6,063 bases of DNA from Gemmataceae bacterium (GCA_947490035.1 CANLGS010000285.1:1-6063), one strand, 5' to 3'; positions 1 to 6,063 are shown, numbered from the stretch's first letter. Numbers and translations: made by a program. The notes: generated by a model from the letters alone, not told the origin.

Positions 1-1028
1 CGCAGCAGAAAAAGGAGCCGGTCGCGCCGCCCGCCGCGCCGGTGGTGGACGTGAAGCTGGTGCGTGAGGTCGCCGTGGGCTGCGACCTCCTGGCTGTGGC
101 AGCCGTTCCCGGCACCGCGAAGGTCTACGCGGGTGGCACGGACGGGAAGATCTACCTCATCGACTTCGACGAGGCGAAGCCGACGCCGGTGACGTGGGCC
201 GCTCATGCCGGCTACGTGAGCGGGCTGGCGCTCGCGGGCAAGTCCCTCGTCTCCGGGGGTTCGGACCATCAGTTGATCTGGTGGAACGCGGACACACGCG
301 AGAAGGTCCGCGCAGCCGAGCCGCACGACAAGAAGTGGGTTAGGAGCGTGGCCACTTCGCCCGACGGCAAGCTGGTCGCGAGTGCCGGCGACGACATGGT
401 CTGCCGGCTTTGGGAGGCAGACTCCGGCAAGTTGCTGCACGAGTTCGTTGGCCATGACAAACTGACGGGGCTCGGCTTCGCATCCAAGCTGTACTGCTGC
501 CGCTTCTCGCCCGACGGCAAGCACCTGGCGACCGGCGACCAGACCGGGACCGCGTTCGTCTGGGACACCGCCACCGGGAAGCAGGTCGGCAAGGTGCGGG
601 CACCACTGCTGTTCACGGGCGACGGGAACGGGCACACCTACGGCGGCTGCCGTGCCCTGGCTTTCTCGCCGGACGGCTCGCGACTCGCCCTCGCGGGCAA
701 CATCGGTGGCGACACCTCCACGATCAGCAACAGCAAGGCTCTCGTGCAAGTCTTCGACTGGAAGGCCGGGAAAATGACCCAGGACATCCCGGTGAAGGTC
801 AACGCCTTCTTCGAGGCCATCGCGTTCCACCCGAAGGAGCCGTGGCTGTTCGCCGCGACCGGCGCCGGCGAGGGAAAGAAGGTGCTGATCCTCGACGTCG
901 AGAAGGCGTCGGTGCTTCAAGAGATCACGTCGAACACGCCCCTCTACGACCTGGCGCTGAACGCGACCGCGGACACGCTCGTCGCCGTCGGCCGCAAGAA
1001 GGTGTTCTGCTGGCGGTTGCAGAAGTGA
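1..1028 (+). CDS. WD40-repeat seven-bladed beta-propeller protein, 5'-truncated by the window edge
   Basis: The frame is open from the first full codon (nt 3) to the TGA at 1026-1028, so the gene starts upstream. The GTG at 42 is probably an internal valine, because the codons before it read QQKKEPVAPPAAP, a Lys/Glu then Pro/Ala-rich stretch typical of a linker after another segment. Numbering from that GTG, about seven WD40-like blades follow: 14-43, 55-83 (GGSDHQLIWW), 95-129 (SPDGK...CRLW), 138-180 (FSPDGK...FVWDTATGK), 198-244 (AFSPDG...QVFDWKAGK), 252-287 and 295-325. An insertion between blades 4 and 5 carries D194-x-N-x-H198-x-Y-G-G. The protein is a paralogue of the WD40 gene at 2437-3441: the DWKAGK, CRLW/CKLW and YGG.RALAFSPDG blocks align. 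WD40 propellers are normally binding scaffolds with no catalysis. The target is unknown, and the missing N-terminus leaves localisation open (signal peptide, membrane anchor or fused domain). The WD40 assignment is secure; the function is not known. Confidence 0.9.
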   Translation, partial: QQKKEPVAPPAAPVVDVKLVREVAVGCDLLAVAAVPGTAKVYAGGTDGKIYLIDFDEAKPTPVTWAAHAGYVSGLALAGKSLVSGGSDHQLIWWNADTREKVRAAEPHDKKWVRSVATSPDGKLVASAGDDMVCRLWEADSGKLLHEFVGHDKLTGLGFASKLYCCRFSPDGKHLATGDQTGTAFVWDTATGKQVGKVRAPLLFTGDGNGHTYGGCRALAFSPDGSRLALAGNIGGDTSTISNSKALVQVFDWKAGKMTQDIPVKVNAFFEAIAFHPKEPWLFAATGAGEGKKVLILDVEKASVLQEITSNTPLYDLALNATADTLVAVGRKKVFCWRLQK

Positions 1029-1063
1029 CACACATTCCCCTTGCACATGGGGATGAACCAGAT

Positions 1064-1070
1064 GGAGGTG
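1064..1070 (+). promoter_or_regulatory. Shine-Dalgarno sequence of the DUF1501 gene
   Basis: GGAGGTG lies 6 nt before the ATG at 1077. It is the strongest ribosome binding site in the window. It selects 1077 over the in-frame upstream candidates TTG 1041, ATG 1047, ATG 1053 and ATG 1062, none of which has a comparable site at proper spacing. Confidence 0.8.
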
Positions 1071-1076
1071 GGTTCA

Positions 1077-2402
1077 ATGCTTCTTCCCGTGAATCGACGA
1101 TCTTGTGGCTCACCCGACCACGACCTGAGCCGGCGTGCCTTTTTCGGCTCGACGGCCGGGTTGGTCGCCGGCAGTACGCTGGGCCTGAACGCGCTCGCCG
1201 CCCCGCCCGTGGTCGAGAAGTTGAAGAAGGATCAGAAACGCGCCATCCTCATCTTCCTCTCCGGGGGGGCCAGCCAGTTCGAGACGTGGGACCCCAAACC
1301 CGGTACGAACACCGGCGGCCCGTTTCAAACCATCCAGACCAGTGTGCCGGGGGTTCGCATCTGCGAGCTGATGCCGGAGATGGCGAAGCGGCTGAATCGG
1401 CACACCGCCGTCATCCGCTCGCTCAGCACCCGGAGCGCGGATCACGGCGGCCCGCTCGTCGATGCCTTGCTCCGCGGGGAGCGCTCGGACATCGGCACGC
1501 TCAAAACGCCCTCGCTGGGCTGCATGCTGTCGAAAGAACTCTGCCAGCCCGACAGCCAGGTGCCCGATCACGTCGGGTTCTACACCACCTACGTCGGCTT
1601 CAATAACAACGTCCAGATCGACTTCGCCGGCTACCTCGGCGGCCGGTACGAGCCGATCAACATTCTCAACAAGTTCGCCCCGGAGGCGAACAAACTCCCC
1701 CCGTCCCTGACGGACACGGACCACCGAGAGCGCGCGGCCCTTCAGGACCAGCTCAGTCAGACCTTCCTCGCCGGGCGCCGGCGCGACCCTGTCCTCGCCA
1801 GCCACCACACGGCCTACAGCCGGGTCCGCGGCTTGATGGCCAGCGAGAACCTCTTCGACATCTCCCAGGAACCCCAGAAGATCCGCGACCGTTACGGGAA
1901 CTCGCTGTTCGGACAGCAGGCGCTGGCGGCCCGTCGGCTCGTCGAGGCGGGCGTCCCGTTCGTTCGGCTCAACCGGGGGTGGTGGGACAGTCACGGCGAG
2001 AACTTCGACATCCACGCCTCCCTCGTGCCCGACCTCGACCGGGTGATGTCCACCCTTCTCGATGATCTGGAGGATCGCGGGCTGCTCAAGAACACCTTGG
2101 TCATCACCTTCTCGGAAATGGGGCGGACGCCGCAGATCAACACCATGCGCGGTCGGGACCACTGGGGGAAGTGCTGGAGCGTCGCCCTCTCCGGTTGCGG
2201 CGTCAAGCCCGGGGTCGTGTACGGCAAGACCAACGCCAACGGCACCGATGTGGCCGAGAACAAGGTGACGGCGTCGGAGTTCTTCGCGACCATCTTCGCC
2301 GCGCTGGGGATTGACCACCAGAAGGAGTACCTCACGCCTGACGGTCGGCCCGTGCCCCTCACCCCCTATGACACCCGGCCGATTGCCGAAGTCCTCGCTT
2401 GA
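1077..2402 (+). CDS. DUF1501 protein, Tat-exported, alkaline phosphatase/sulfatase-like superfamily
   Basis: This is a 441-residue protein, close to the usual DUF1501 length. The N-terminus carries a twin-arginine signal: S18-R-R-A-F-F-G24, then a mild hydrophobic run to about residue 40 ending ALAAPP, so export of a folded protein by Tat is expected. Family blocks in order: an N-terminal strand with SGGASQFETWDPKPG (62-76), GPF (81-83), SVPGVRICELMP (89-100), H123 in SADHGG, GFYTTY (167-172), GVPFVRLNRGWWDSHGENFD (292-311), SEMGRTPQIN (346-355) and GRDHW (359-363), and a C-terminal PDGRPVPL tail. By analogy with the superfamily, D72, H123, D304, H306, E347, D361 and H362 are candidate metal or catalytic ligands; this is inference. 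DUF1501 has no proven substrate. The gene lies 48 nt after the first WD40 gene and 34 nt before the second. The start is set by GGAGGTG at 1064. Family membership is very likely; enzymatic activity is unproven. Confidence 0.95.
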   Translation: MLLPVNRRSCGSPDHDLSRRAFFGSTAGLVAGSTLGLNALAAPPVVEKLKKDQKRAILIFLSGGASQFETWDPKPGTNTGGPFQTIQTSVPGVRICELMPEMAKRLNRHTAVIRSLSTRSADHGGPLVDALLRGERSDIGTLKTPSLGCMLSKELCQPDSQVPDHVGFYTTYVGFNNNVQIDFAGYLGGRYEPINILNKFAPEANKLPPSLTDTDHRERAALQDQLSQTFLAGRRRDPVLASHHTAYSRVRGLMASENLFDISQEPQKIRDRYGNSLFGQQALAARRLVEAGVPFVRLNRGWWDSHGENFDIHASLVPDLDRVMSTLLDDLEDRGLLKNTLVITFSEMGRTPQINTMRGRDHWGKCWSVALSGCGVKPGVVYGKTNANGTDVAENKVTASEFFATIFAALGIDHQKEYLTPDGRPVPLTPYDTRPIAEVLA

Positions 2403-2424
2403 ATCGGGTCCGACCCTTGATTGC

Positions 2425-2430
2425 GGAGAT
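2425..2430 (+). promoter_or_regulatory. Shine-Dalgarno sequence of the second WD40 gene
   Basis: GGAGAT, with its GGAG core ending 8 nt before ATG 2437, decides the start. The frame stays open upstream to an ATG at 2311, but those extra 42 codons lie inside the end of the DUF1501 gene and encode an Arg/Pro/Ser-rich stretch unlike a WD40 N-terminus. Confidence 0.7.
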
Positions 2431-2436
2431 GCGACC

Positions 2437-3441
2437 ATGCACGCCTGGAATTTCGACAAGCTCAAGGTGACGAAAAGCGTCAAGATTGCGGCGGATCTGC
2501 TCTGCGTGACCCGGGTCCCCAATAGCGAGCAACTCTGGATCGGGAGCAGCGACTTCCGGGTCTACTTCCTCGATATGTCCGCGGAGAAGCCGCAACCGGT
2601 CGCACTCGAGGGACACCGCAGCTACGTCAGCGGCGTGGTCCTCGCCGGCAAGACCCTCGTCTCCGGTGGTTGGGACCGCAAACTCATCTGGTGGGATGTG
2701 GAGAAGCGCCAGCCGGCTCGCACGGTGGACGCGCACCAGCGCTGGATTCGCCAACTGGCTCTCAGTCCCGATCAGAGTTCGGTCGCCAGCGTTTCCGATG
2801 ATATGACCTGCAAACTTTGGGATGTCGGGAACGGCAAGATGACGCGCGAACTGAAAGGCCACGAACTGCGTCTGCCGCGGTACGACTACCCCAACAAGCT
2901 CTACGCCTGTGCCTTCTCCCCGGACGGCAAGTTCCTCGCCGCCGCCGACGAGTTGTGTCAGGTCATCGTGTGGGAAGTCGCCAACGGGAAAGAAGCGGCG
3001 CGGCTCGACGCGAAGACGTTTTACAAGTTGGACTGGGACCGCAACAATCATCCCTACGGTGGCCTCCGGGCGCTGGCGTTCTCCCCTGACGGTCAGTCGT
3101 TGGCTCTTGGCGGCATGCAGAACACCGACGTGGCCATCATCAACGGTCCCGGTCTGGTGCAGGTCTACGACTGGAAGGCCGGCAAGCTCACGCACGAGAT
3201 GAAGGCCGGCACCAACCTCCAGTACGAAACGCTCTGGTTTCATCCCCGCTCGGGGTGGCTGCTGGCCCTCGTCGGCGGCGCACAGCAGAAGACTTCAATG
3301 ACCTTCTACGACCTGAAGCAGAAGAGCGTGGTGAAGGACATTCCCAGCCCCGCGCCGAGTTTCGGGTTGGCTGTCAGTGAGAACCACGATGTCATCTACA
3401 CCGTTGGTCGCGGCCTGGTGGCCAAATGGGAATGTGCCTGA
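2437..3441 (+). CDS. WD40-repeat seven-bladed beta-propeller protein, paralogue of the upstream gene
   Basis: The protein has 334 residues, enough for one complete propeller. It opens MHAWNFDKLKVTKSVK with no signal peptide or membrane segment, so by sequence it is cytoplasmic. Blade-like units: 19-46, 59-86 (GGWDRKLIWWD), 99-130 (SDDMTCKLWD), 141-183 (FSPDGK...VIVWE), 206-249 (ALAFSPDG...QVYDWKAGK), 258-292 and 304-331 (VAKWE). An insertion between blades 4 and 5 has D201-x-N-x-H205-x-Y-G-G, the same motif as in the first WD40 gene. The shared blocks and colinearity over the whole length indicate a gene duplication with the DUF1501 gene now in between. WD40 propellers are usually protein-binding platforms; a partner in this operon, perhaps the DUF1501 precursor before Tat export, is a guess from context. 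Translation may be coupled to the DUF1549/DUF1553 gene, whose start is 22 nt after this stop. Fold secure, function unknown. Confidence 0.93.
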   Translation: MHAWNFDKLKVTKSVKIAADLLCVTRVPNSEQLWIGSSDFRVYFLDMSAEKPQPVALEGHRSYVSGVVLAGKTLVSGGWDRKLIWWDVEKRQPARTVDAHQRWIRQLALSPDQSSVASVSDDMTCKLWDVGNGKMTRELKGHELRLPRYDYPNKLYACAFSPDGKFLAAADELCQVIVWEVANGKEAARLDAKTFYKLDWDRNNHPYGGLRALAFSPDGQSLALGGMQNTDVAIINGPGLVQVYDWKAGKLTHEMKAGTNLQYETLWFHPRSGWLLALVGGAQQKTSMTFYDLKQKSVVKDIPSPAPSFGLAVSENHDVIYTVGRGLVAKWECA

Positions 3442-3444
3442 AAC

Positions 3445-3486
3445 ACCTGCACGGAGATTAGTCATGTACGTCCACCACGTGCAGGT
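3445..3486 (+). promoter_or_regulatory. 9-bp inverted repeat looping out the DUF1549/DUF1553 start codon
   Basis: ACCTGCACG at 3445-3453 is the exact reverse complement of CGTGCAGGT at 3478-3486. The 24-nt loop (3454-3477) holds the ATG at 3464 and all but the first base of the GGAGAT ribosome binding site. The 5' arm begins 3 nt after the TGA of the upstream WD40 gene, so a terminating ribosome would cover it. The repeat is seen directly; folding in the mRNA and a coupling role are inferred. Chance occurrence in GC-rich DNA remains possible. Confidence 0.45.
3453..3458 (+). promoter_or_regulatory. Shine-Dalgarno sequence of the DUF1549/DUF1553 gene
   Basis: GGAGAT, with its GGAG core ending 7 nt before ATG 3464, sets the start. 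The encoded N-terminus from this ATG is a textbook signal peptide, which supports the choice over the upstream in-frame ATG at 3377. The first G lies in the 5' arm of the inverted repeat described above. Confidence 0.7.
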
Positions 3487-5098
3487 TCGTCTGCTGCTGG
3501 TCGGACTGCTGCTGTCGCTTACGACGCGCGCGCACGCAGCAGAACTCCTTCCCGCCGATCGACCCGTGCCCGACGTGATCGACCACCACGTCGATCAGCA
3601 GTTGCAGAAGGCGAAGGTCACCCCGGCCCCGCAGGCCGACGACGCGACGCTCGTCCGCCGCCTGTACCTCGACCTCGCCGGCCGCATCCCGACCCCCTCC
3701 GAGGCCCGCGAGTACATCGACTCGACCGACCCGAAGAAGCGCGACAAGCTCGTTGCGGAGTTGGTCGCGTCACCCGAGTTCGTCCGCCACAACGCGAACG
3801 AGTTCGACGCCTTCCTCCGCAACGACAACGGCGACGGCGGGAGCGTCCGCCCGTACCTCCTGGCGGCGTTCAAGGAGGGACGCCTGTGGGACCGTATGTT
3901 CCGCGACCTGATCGGCGCCGCCGAGACGCCGCACCCGGCAAAACCCGAACAGTATATCACACGGCGTCTCAAGGACCGCGATGCCCTCACCCGGGATATC
4001 AGCAGCGTGTTCTTCGGGTTGAACATCAGTTGCGCCCAGTGCCACACCCACCCGTACCTGAAGTCGCTGACCCAGGACTACTTCTTCGGGATGCGCGAGT
4101 TCTTCGCCGCGTCCTACGACTTCCAGGGCAACCTACTGGAGCGCCGGTTCGTGAAGCCGGCCGATTTCAAGCCGAAGGTCGGTGCCGCCCGGCCGGTGAA
4201 GATGATGTTCCTGAACGGCCAGACGGTCGACCGCGGGGCCGAACCCGCCGACGACCTGGCGAAGGCCATCCAGGAGGAGACCAAGTCCATCGAGCAACTC
4301 GGCAAGGCGTACGCGAAGGACAAGGTGGTGCCCCCGCAGTCGAAGTTCCGGGCCCGCGAGAAGTTGGCGGACCTGGCACTGAAACCGGAGAACCGCGACC
4401 TGTTCGCCCGGGCGATGGTGAACCGCCTCTGGTTCCGCTTTTACGGCTACGGACTGGTGATGCGGGTGGACCAGATGCACGCCAACAACCCCGGCAGCCA
4501 CCCCGAGTTGCTCGCGTGGCTGACCCGCGACTTCATCGCCCACGACTACGACCTGAAGCGGCTCATCGCGGGGCTCGTCTCCACCAAGGCCTACGCCCGC
4601 AGCAGCGAGTGGAAGGGCGACCCGGTGCCGGCCCCGGAGCTGTTCGCGGTGGGGTCCGTCCGGCCACTGACGCCGGCGCAGTGGGCGGCATCGTTCCAAC
4701 TCGCCAACAACCCGGCGCTGATCGGCCGGGACAAGACCTCCGAGGCCCGCGAGAAGGCTCTGGCCGCCCTTGAAAATGCCGCGCGGCCGCTGGAGAGCCT
4801 GATCCAGTACCCGCGCGACGACATCCCGATCCCGGTCAACGAGTCGATGCGGCTGAGCAACGACCCGGGCCTCAACAAGACGATCGGCGCCCAGTTGCTC
4901 CCGACACTGAAAAAGGCGAGCGACCGCAAGGCGCAGATCACCGAGGCGGTCTGGGCCGTGCTGTCGCGCCCGCCGGCCGCCGCCGAGTACGAACTCTTCG
5001 AGTCGTACCTGGAACGCCGCAAGGATCGCCCGGACGCGGCTCTTCAGCAAATGGTCTGGGCGCTCCTCAACAGCCCCGAGTTCCGGTTCAATCACTAG
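3464..5098 (+). CDS. Secreted DUF1549/DUF1553 (PSCyt2/PSD1) protein with a CxxCH motif
   Basis: The 544-residue protein begins with a Sec-type signal peptide: basic start, hydrophobic L10-L19, likely cleavage after A23-H-A25. The DUF1549 region spans about 35-215, with VRRLYLDLAGRIPTPSE (64-80) and LVASPEFVRH (100-109). C190-A-Q-C193-H194 within NISCAQCHTHPY is a c-type haem attachment motif; most relatives have CxxCHDHP, and here the D is T. A variable linker follows (about 220-295) with a charged, probably helical stretch at 262-287. DUF1553 runs from about 295 to the end: ARAMVNRLWFRFYGYGLV (315-332), NNPGSHPELLAWL (341-353), YDLKRLIAGLVSTKAYARSS (362-381), RPLTPAQWAAS (400-410) and the terminal WALLNSPEFRFNH. 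At 544 residues it is on the short side for the family and has no N-terminal PSCyt1 cytochrome domain. The family commonly pairs with DUF1501, as here, but its reaction is not established. A periplasmic or envelope redox role is inferred from the haem motif and signal peptide. Confidence 0.95.
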   Translation: MYVHHVQVRLLLVGLLLSLTTRAHAAELLPADRPVPDVIDHHVDQQLQKAKVTPAPQADDATLVRRLYLDLAGRIPTPSEAREYIDSTDPKKRDKLVAELVASPEFVRHNANEFDAFLRNDNGDGGSVRPYLLAAFKEGRLWDRMFRDLIGAAETPHPAKPEQYITRRLKDRDALTRDISSVFFGLNISCAQCHTHPYLKSLTQDYFFGMREFFAASYDFQGNLLERRFVKPADFKPKVGAARPVKMMFLNGQTVDRGAEPADDLAKAIQEETKSIEQLGKAYAKDKVVPPQSKFRAREKLADLALKPENRDLFARAMVNRLWFRFYGYGLVMRVDQMHANNPGSHPELLAWLTRDFIAHDYDLKRLIAGLVSTKAYARSSEWKGDPVPAPELFAVGSVRPLTPAQWAASFQLANNPALIGRDKTSEAREKALAALENAARPLESLIQYPRDDIPIPVNESMRLSNDPGLNKTIGAQLLPTLKKASDRKAQITEAVWAVLSRPPAAAEYELFESYLERRKDRPDAALQQMVWALLNSPEFRFNH

Positions 5099-5106
5099 AG
5101 CACGGC

Positions 5107-6063
5107 ATGACCACGACTGCCTTCCGACGGGTGTTTTGCGGCGCGGCCCTGTGGCTTGTTGCCTGCGGGTCCACGGACGCCCGTGCGGACGACTGGCCGC
5201 AGTTCCGGGGGCCGAACCGCGACGGCGTCTCGCGCGAAACCGGGTGGCTGACCCGGTGGCCGGCCGACGGCCCGAAGGTGCTCTGGAAGGTGCCCGTCGG
5301 GCGCGGGTACTCGTCCGTTGCGGTCGTCAAGGACCGCCTGTACACACTGGGGCTGCTGCCGAAGGATCCGGCCAAGAAGGACTCCTTGCAGGAAGTCGTT
5401 CAGTGTCTCGACGCGGAGACGGGCAAGCCGGTGTGGGAGTTCGTGAGCTCGACTGCCGTCGACAAGAGTTTCCCGGGGGCGCGCTCGACGCCGACCGTTC
5501 AGGGCAAGCACGTCTACGTGTTCGGGCAGGGGGCCGAACTGTACTGCCTCGAAGCCGCGACCGGAAAGGTCGTCTGGCAGAAGCTCCTGATGAAGGAACT
5601 GGGCGCGCAGACCGTGACCTACGGGTACGCCTCCTCCCCGCTCCTCGTGGACGATCTGGTCATCGTGCCGGCTCGCATCCCGGCGGACAAGGTGCCGAAG
5701 GACACCAAGCCCGCAGAACCGGGCCTCCTACTCGCATTCGACAAGACGACGGGGAAAGAAGTGTGGCGCGTCTACCACCCGTCGGCGCAGATCGGCGGCG
5801 GGTACTGGGCCGCCCCGACCGCTTGCACGATGAACGGCAAGCCGTGCCTCGTGTTCTCGTGCGGCAACGCGGTACTCGGCATCGCCCCCGCCACGGGGAA
5901 GGTGTTGTGGAAGCACCAGTTCTCCGACGAGGACCTGAAGACCAAGCAGGGGCGCAAAGGGATCACGGCTCAGGAACCGCTCGTCGTCGGCAACCGCGTG
6001 ATCTGCTGCATCCACCCCGACAACTCGGTCGGGTTGGGCGTGTGCCTCGAAGTGAACGGCGAC
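5107..6063 (+). CDS. PQQ-like (BamB-type) beta-propeller protein, exported, 3'-truncated by the window edge
   Basis: The frame is open for 319 codons from ATG 5107 to the window end with no stop, so the C-terminus is missing. The exported N-terminus has R7-R8-V-F-C-G, a hydrophobic run to about residue 19, and then two competing processing sites: a lipobox-like L17-V-A-C20, and a signal peptidase I site after A25-R-A27. The mature part opens DDWPQFRGPNRDGVS (28-42), the usual start of planctomycete PQQ-like propellers. Four repeats with the TGKxxW signature are visible: 98-112 (LDAETGKPVWEF), 145-160 (LEAATGKVVWQK), 208-222 (FDKTTGKEVWRV) and 256-271 (ATGKVLWKH); more are expected beyond the window. 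PQQ-like repeats mostly build protein-binding or structural propellers, and nothing seen here proves cofactor binding or dehydrogenase activity. Only 8 nt separate it from the preceding stop. A weak AGAG at 5097-5100 is the only ribosome binding site candidate, so translation is probably coupled. Confidence 0.92.
   Translation, partial: MTTTAFRRVFCGAALWLVACGSTDARADDWPQFRGPNRDGVSRETGWLTRWPADGPKVLWKVPVGRGYSSVAVVKDRLYTLGLLPKDPAKKDSLQEVVQCLDAETGKPVWEFVSSTAVDKSFPGARSTPTVQGKHVYVFGQGAELYCLEAATGKVVWQKLLMKELGAQTVTYGYASSPLLVDDLVIVPARIPADKVPKDTKPAEPGLLLAFDKTTGKEVWRVYHPSAQIGGGYWAAPTACTMNGKPCLVFSCGNAVLGIAPATGKVLWKHQFSDEDLKTKQGRKGITAQEPLVVGNRVICCIHPDNSVGLGVCLEVNGD

Noticed and set aside
1036..1053. TCCCC/GGGGA hairpin with an 8-nt loop between the first WD40 gene and the DUF1501 gene
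   Set aside because: The stem is only 5 bp with no U-run after it. It is not a terminator and could easily occur by chance.
1041..1077. Upstream starts for the DUF1501 gene (TTG 1041, ATG 1047, 1053, 1062)
   Set aside because: GGAGGTG at 1064-1070 has ideal spacing only to ATG 1077, which also leaves a normal-length Tat signal peptide.
842..1606. 254-codon + strand frame overlapping the first WD40 gene and the DUF1501 gene
   Set aside because: Its Arg/Gly/Pro-rich translation is a frame-shifted shadow of both genes, with no ribosome binding site or recognisable domain.
2406..2416. GGGTCCGACCC palindrome just after the DUF1501 stop
   Set aside because: As RNA it can form only a 4-bp stem with a 3-nt loop and no T-tract. 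It is too short to call an operator or terminator.
1110..2522. 470-codon open frame on the - strand opposite the DUF1501 gene
   Set aside because: It lies opposite a secure DUF1501 gene. Its product is a low-complexity Val/Gly/Arg/Glu-rich string with no family motif, as expected for antisense frames in GC-rich DNA.
3886..4773. 295-codon + strand frame inside the DUF1549/DUF1553 gene
   Set aside because: Extremely Arg/Pro/Gly-rich translation, wholly inside a well-supported gene in another frame. It is a shadow.
4133..5095. 320-codon - strand frame opposite the DUF1549/DUF1553 gene, and a similar one at 2359-3243 opposite the second WD40 gene
   Set aside because: Both mirror strongly conserved coding sequence and show no domain of their own. 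GC bias at third positions explains their length.
5107..6063. Reading the PQQ-like gene as a true PQQ-dependent dehydrogenase paired with the CxxCH protein
   Set aside because: Only generic TGKxxW repeat signatures are visible, with no recognisable catalytic or PQQ-binding residues, and the C-terminal part is missing. The structural BamB-like reading is safer.

Overview
The window looks like a piece of a Planctomycetota chromosome, most likely from the Gemmata/Fimbriiglobus side of that phylum. This is inferred from gene content, since no rRNA or marker gene is present. DUF1501 and DUF1549/DUF1553 (PSCyt2/PSD1) proteins side by side, together with WD40 and PQQ-like beta-propeller proteins opening with a 'DWPQFRGP' motif, are a planctomycete hallmark. 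The DNA is visibly GC-rich, with G/C-biased third codon positions throughout.

All five genes lie on the + strand, separated by only 48, 34, 22 and 8 nt, so they read as one transcription unit that enters and leaves the window. In order they are: (1) the 3' part of a WD40 seven-bladed propeller protein (1-1028, 5' end outside the window); (2) a Tat-exported DUF1501 protein of the alkaline-phosphatase/sulfatase-like superfamily (1077-2402); (3) a second WD40 propeller, clearly a paralogue of the first (2437-3441); (4) a secreted DUF1549/DUF1553 protein with one CxxCH haem-type motif (3464-5098); (5) the 5' part of an exported PQQ-like propeller protein (5107 to the window end). Three of the four starts inside the window are fixed by Shine-Dalgarno sequences downstream of the longest-ORF starts. 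The fifth gene has no stop inside the window.

DUF1501 and DUF1549/DUF1553 proteins are repeatedly neighbours in planctomycetes but have no established biochemical role. Here the DUF1501 gene is sandwiched between two paralogous WD40 genes. Both paralogues carry the same inter-blade insertion with a conserved D-x-N-x-H-x-Y-G-G motif. The second WD40 protein has no export signal while its DUF1501 and DUF1553 neighbours do. A plausible but untested reading is an envelope enzyme module (DUF1501 hydrolase-like protein, haem-type DUF1549 protein and PQQ-like propeller) with two dedicated propeller partners.

The most distinctive nucleotide-level feature is a 9-bp perfect inverted repeat (3445-3453 / 3478-3486) that loops out the start codon and most of the ribosome binding site of the DUF1549/DUF1553 gene, 3 nt after the stop of the upstream WD40 gene. 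It suggests translational coupling. No tRNA, rRNA, CRISPR array, insertion sequence, terminator or convincing promoter is visible, and there is no gene-free stretch longer than 48 nt.
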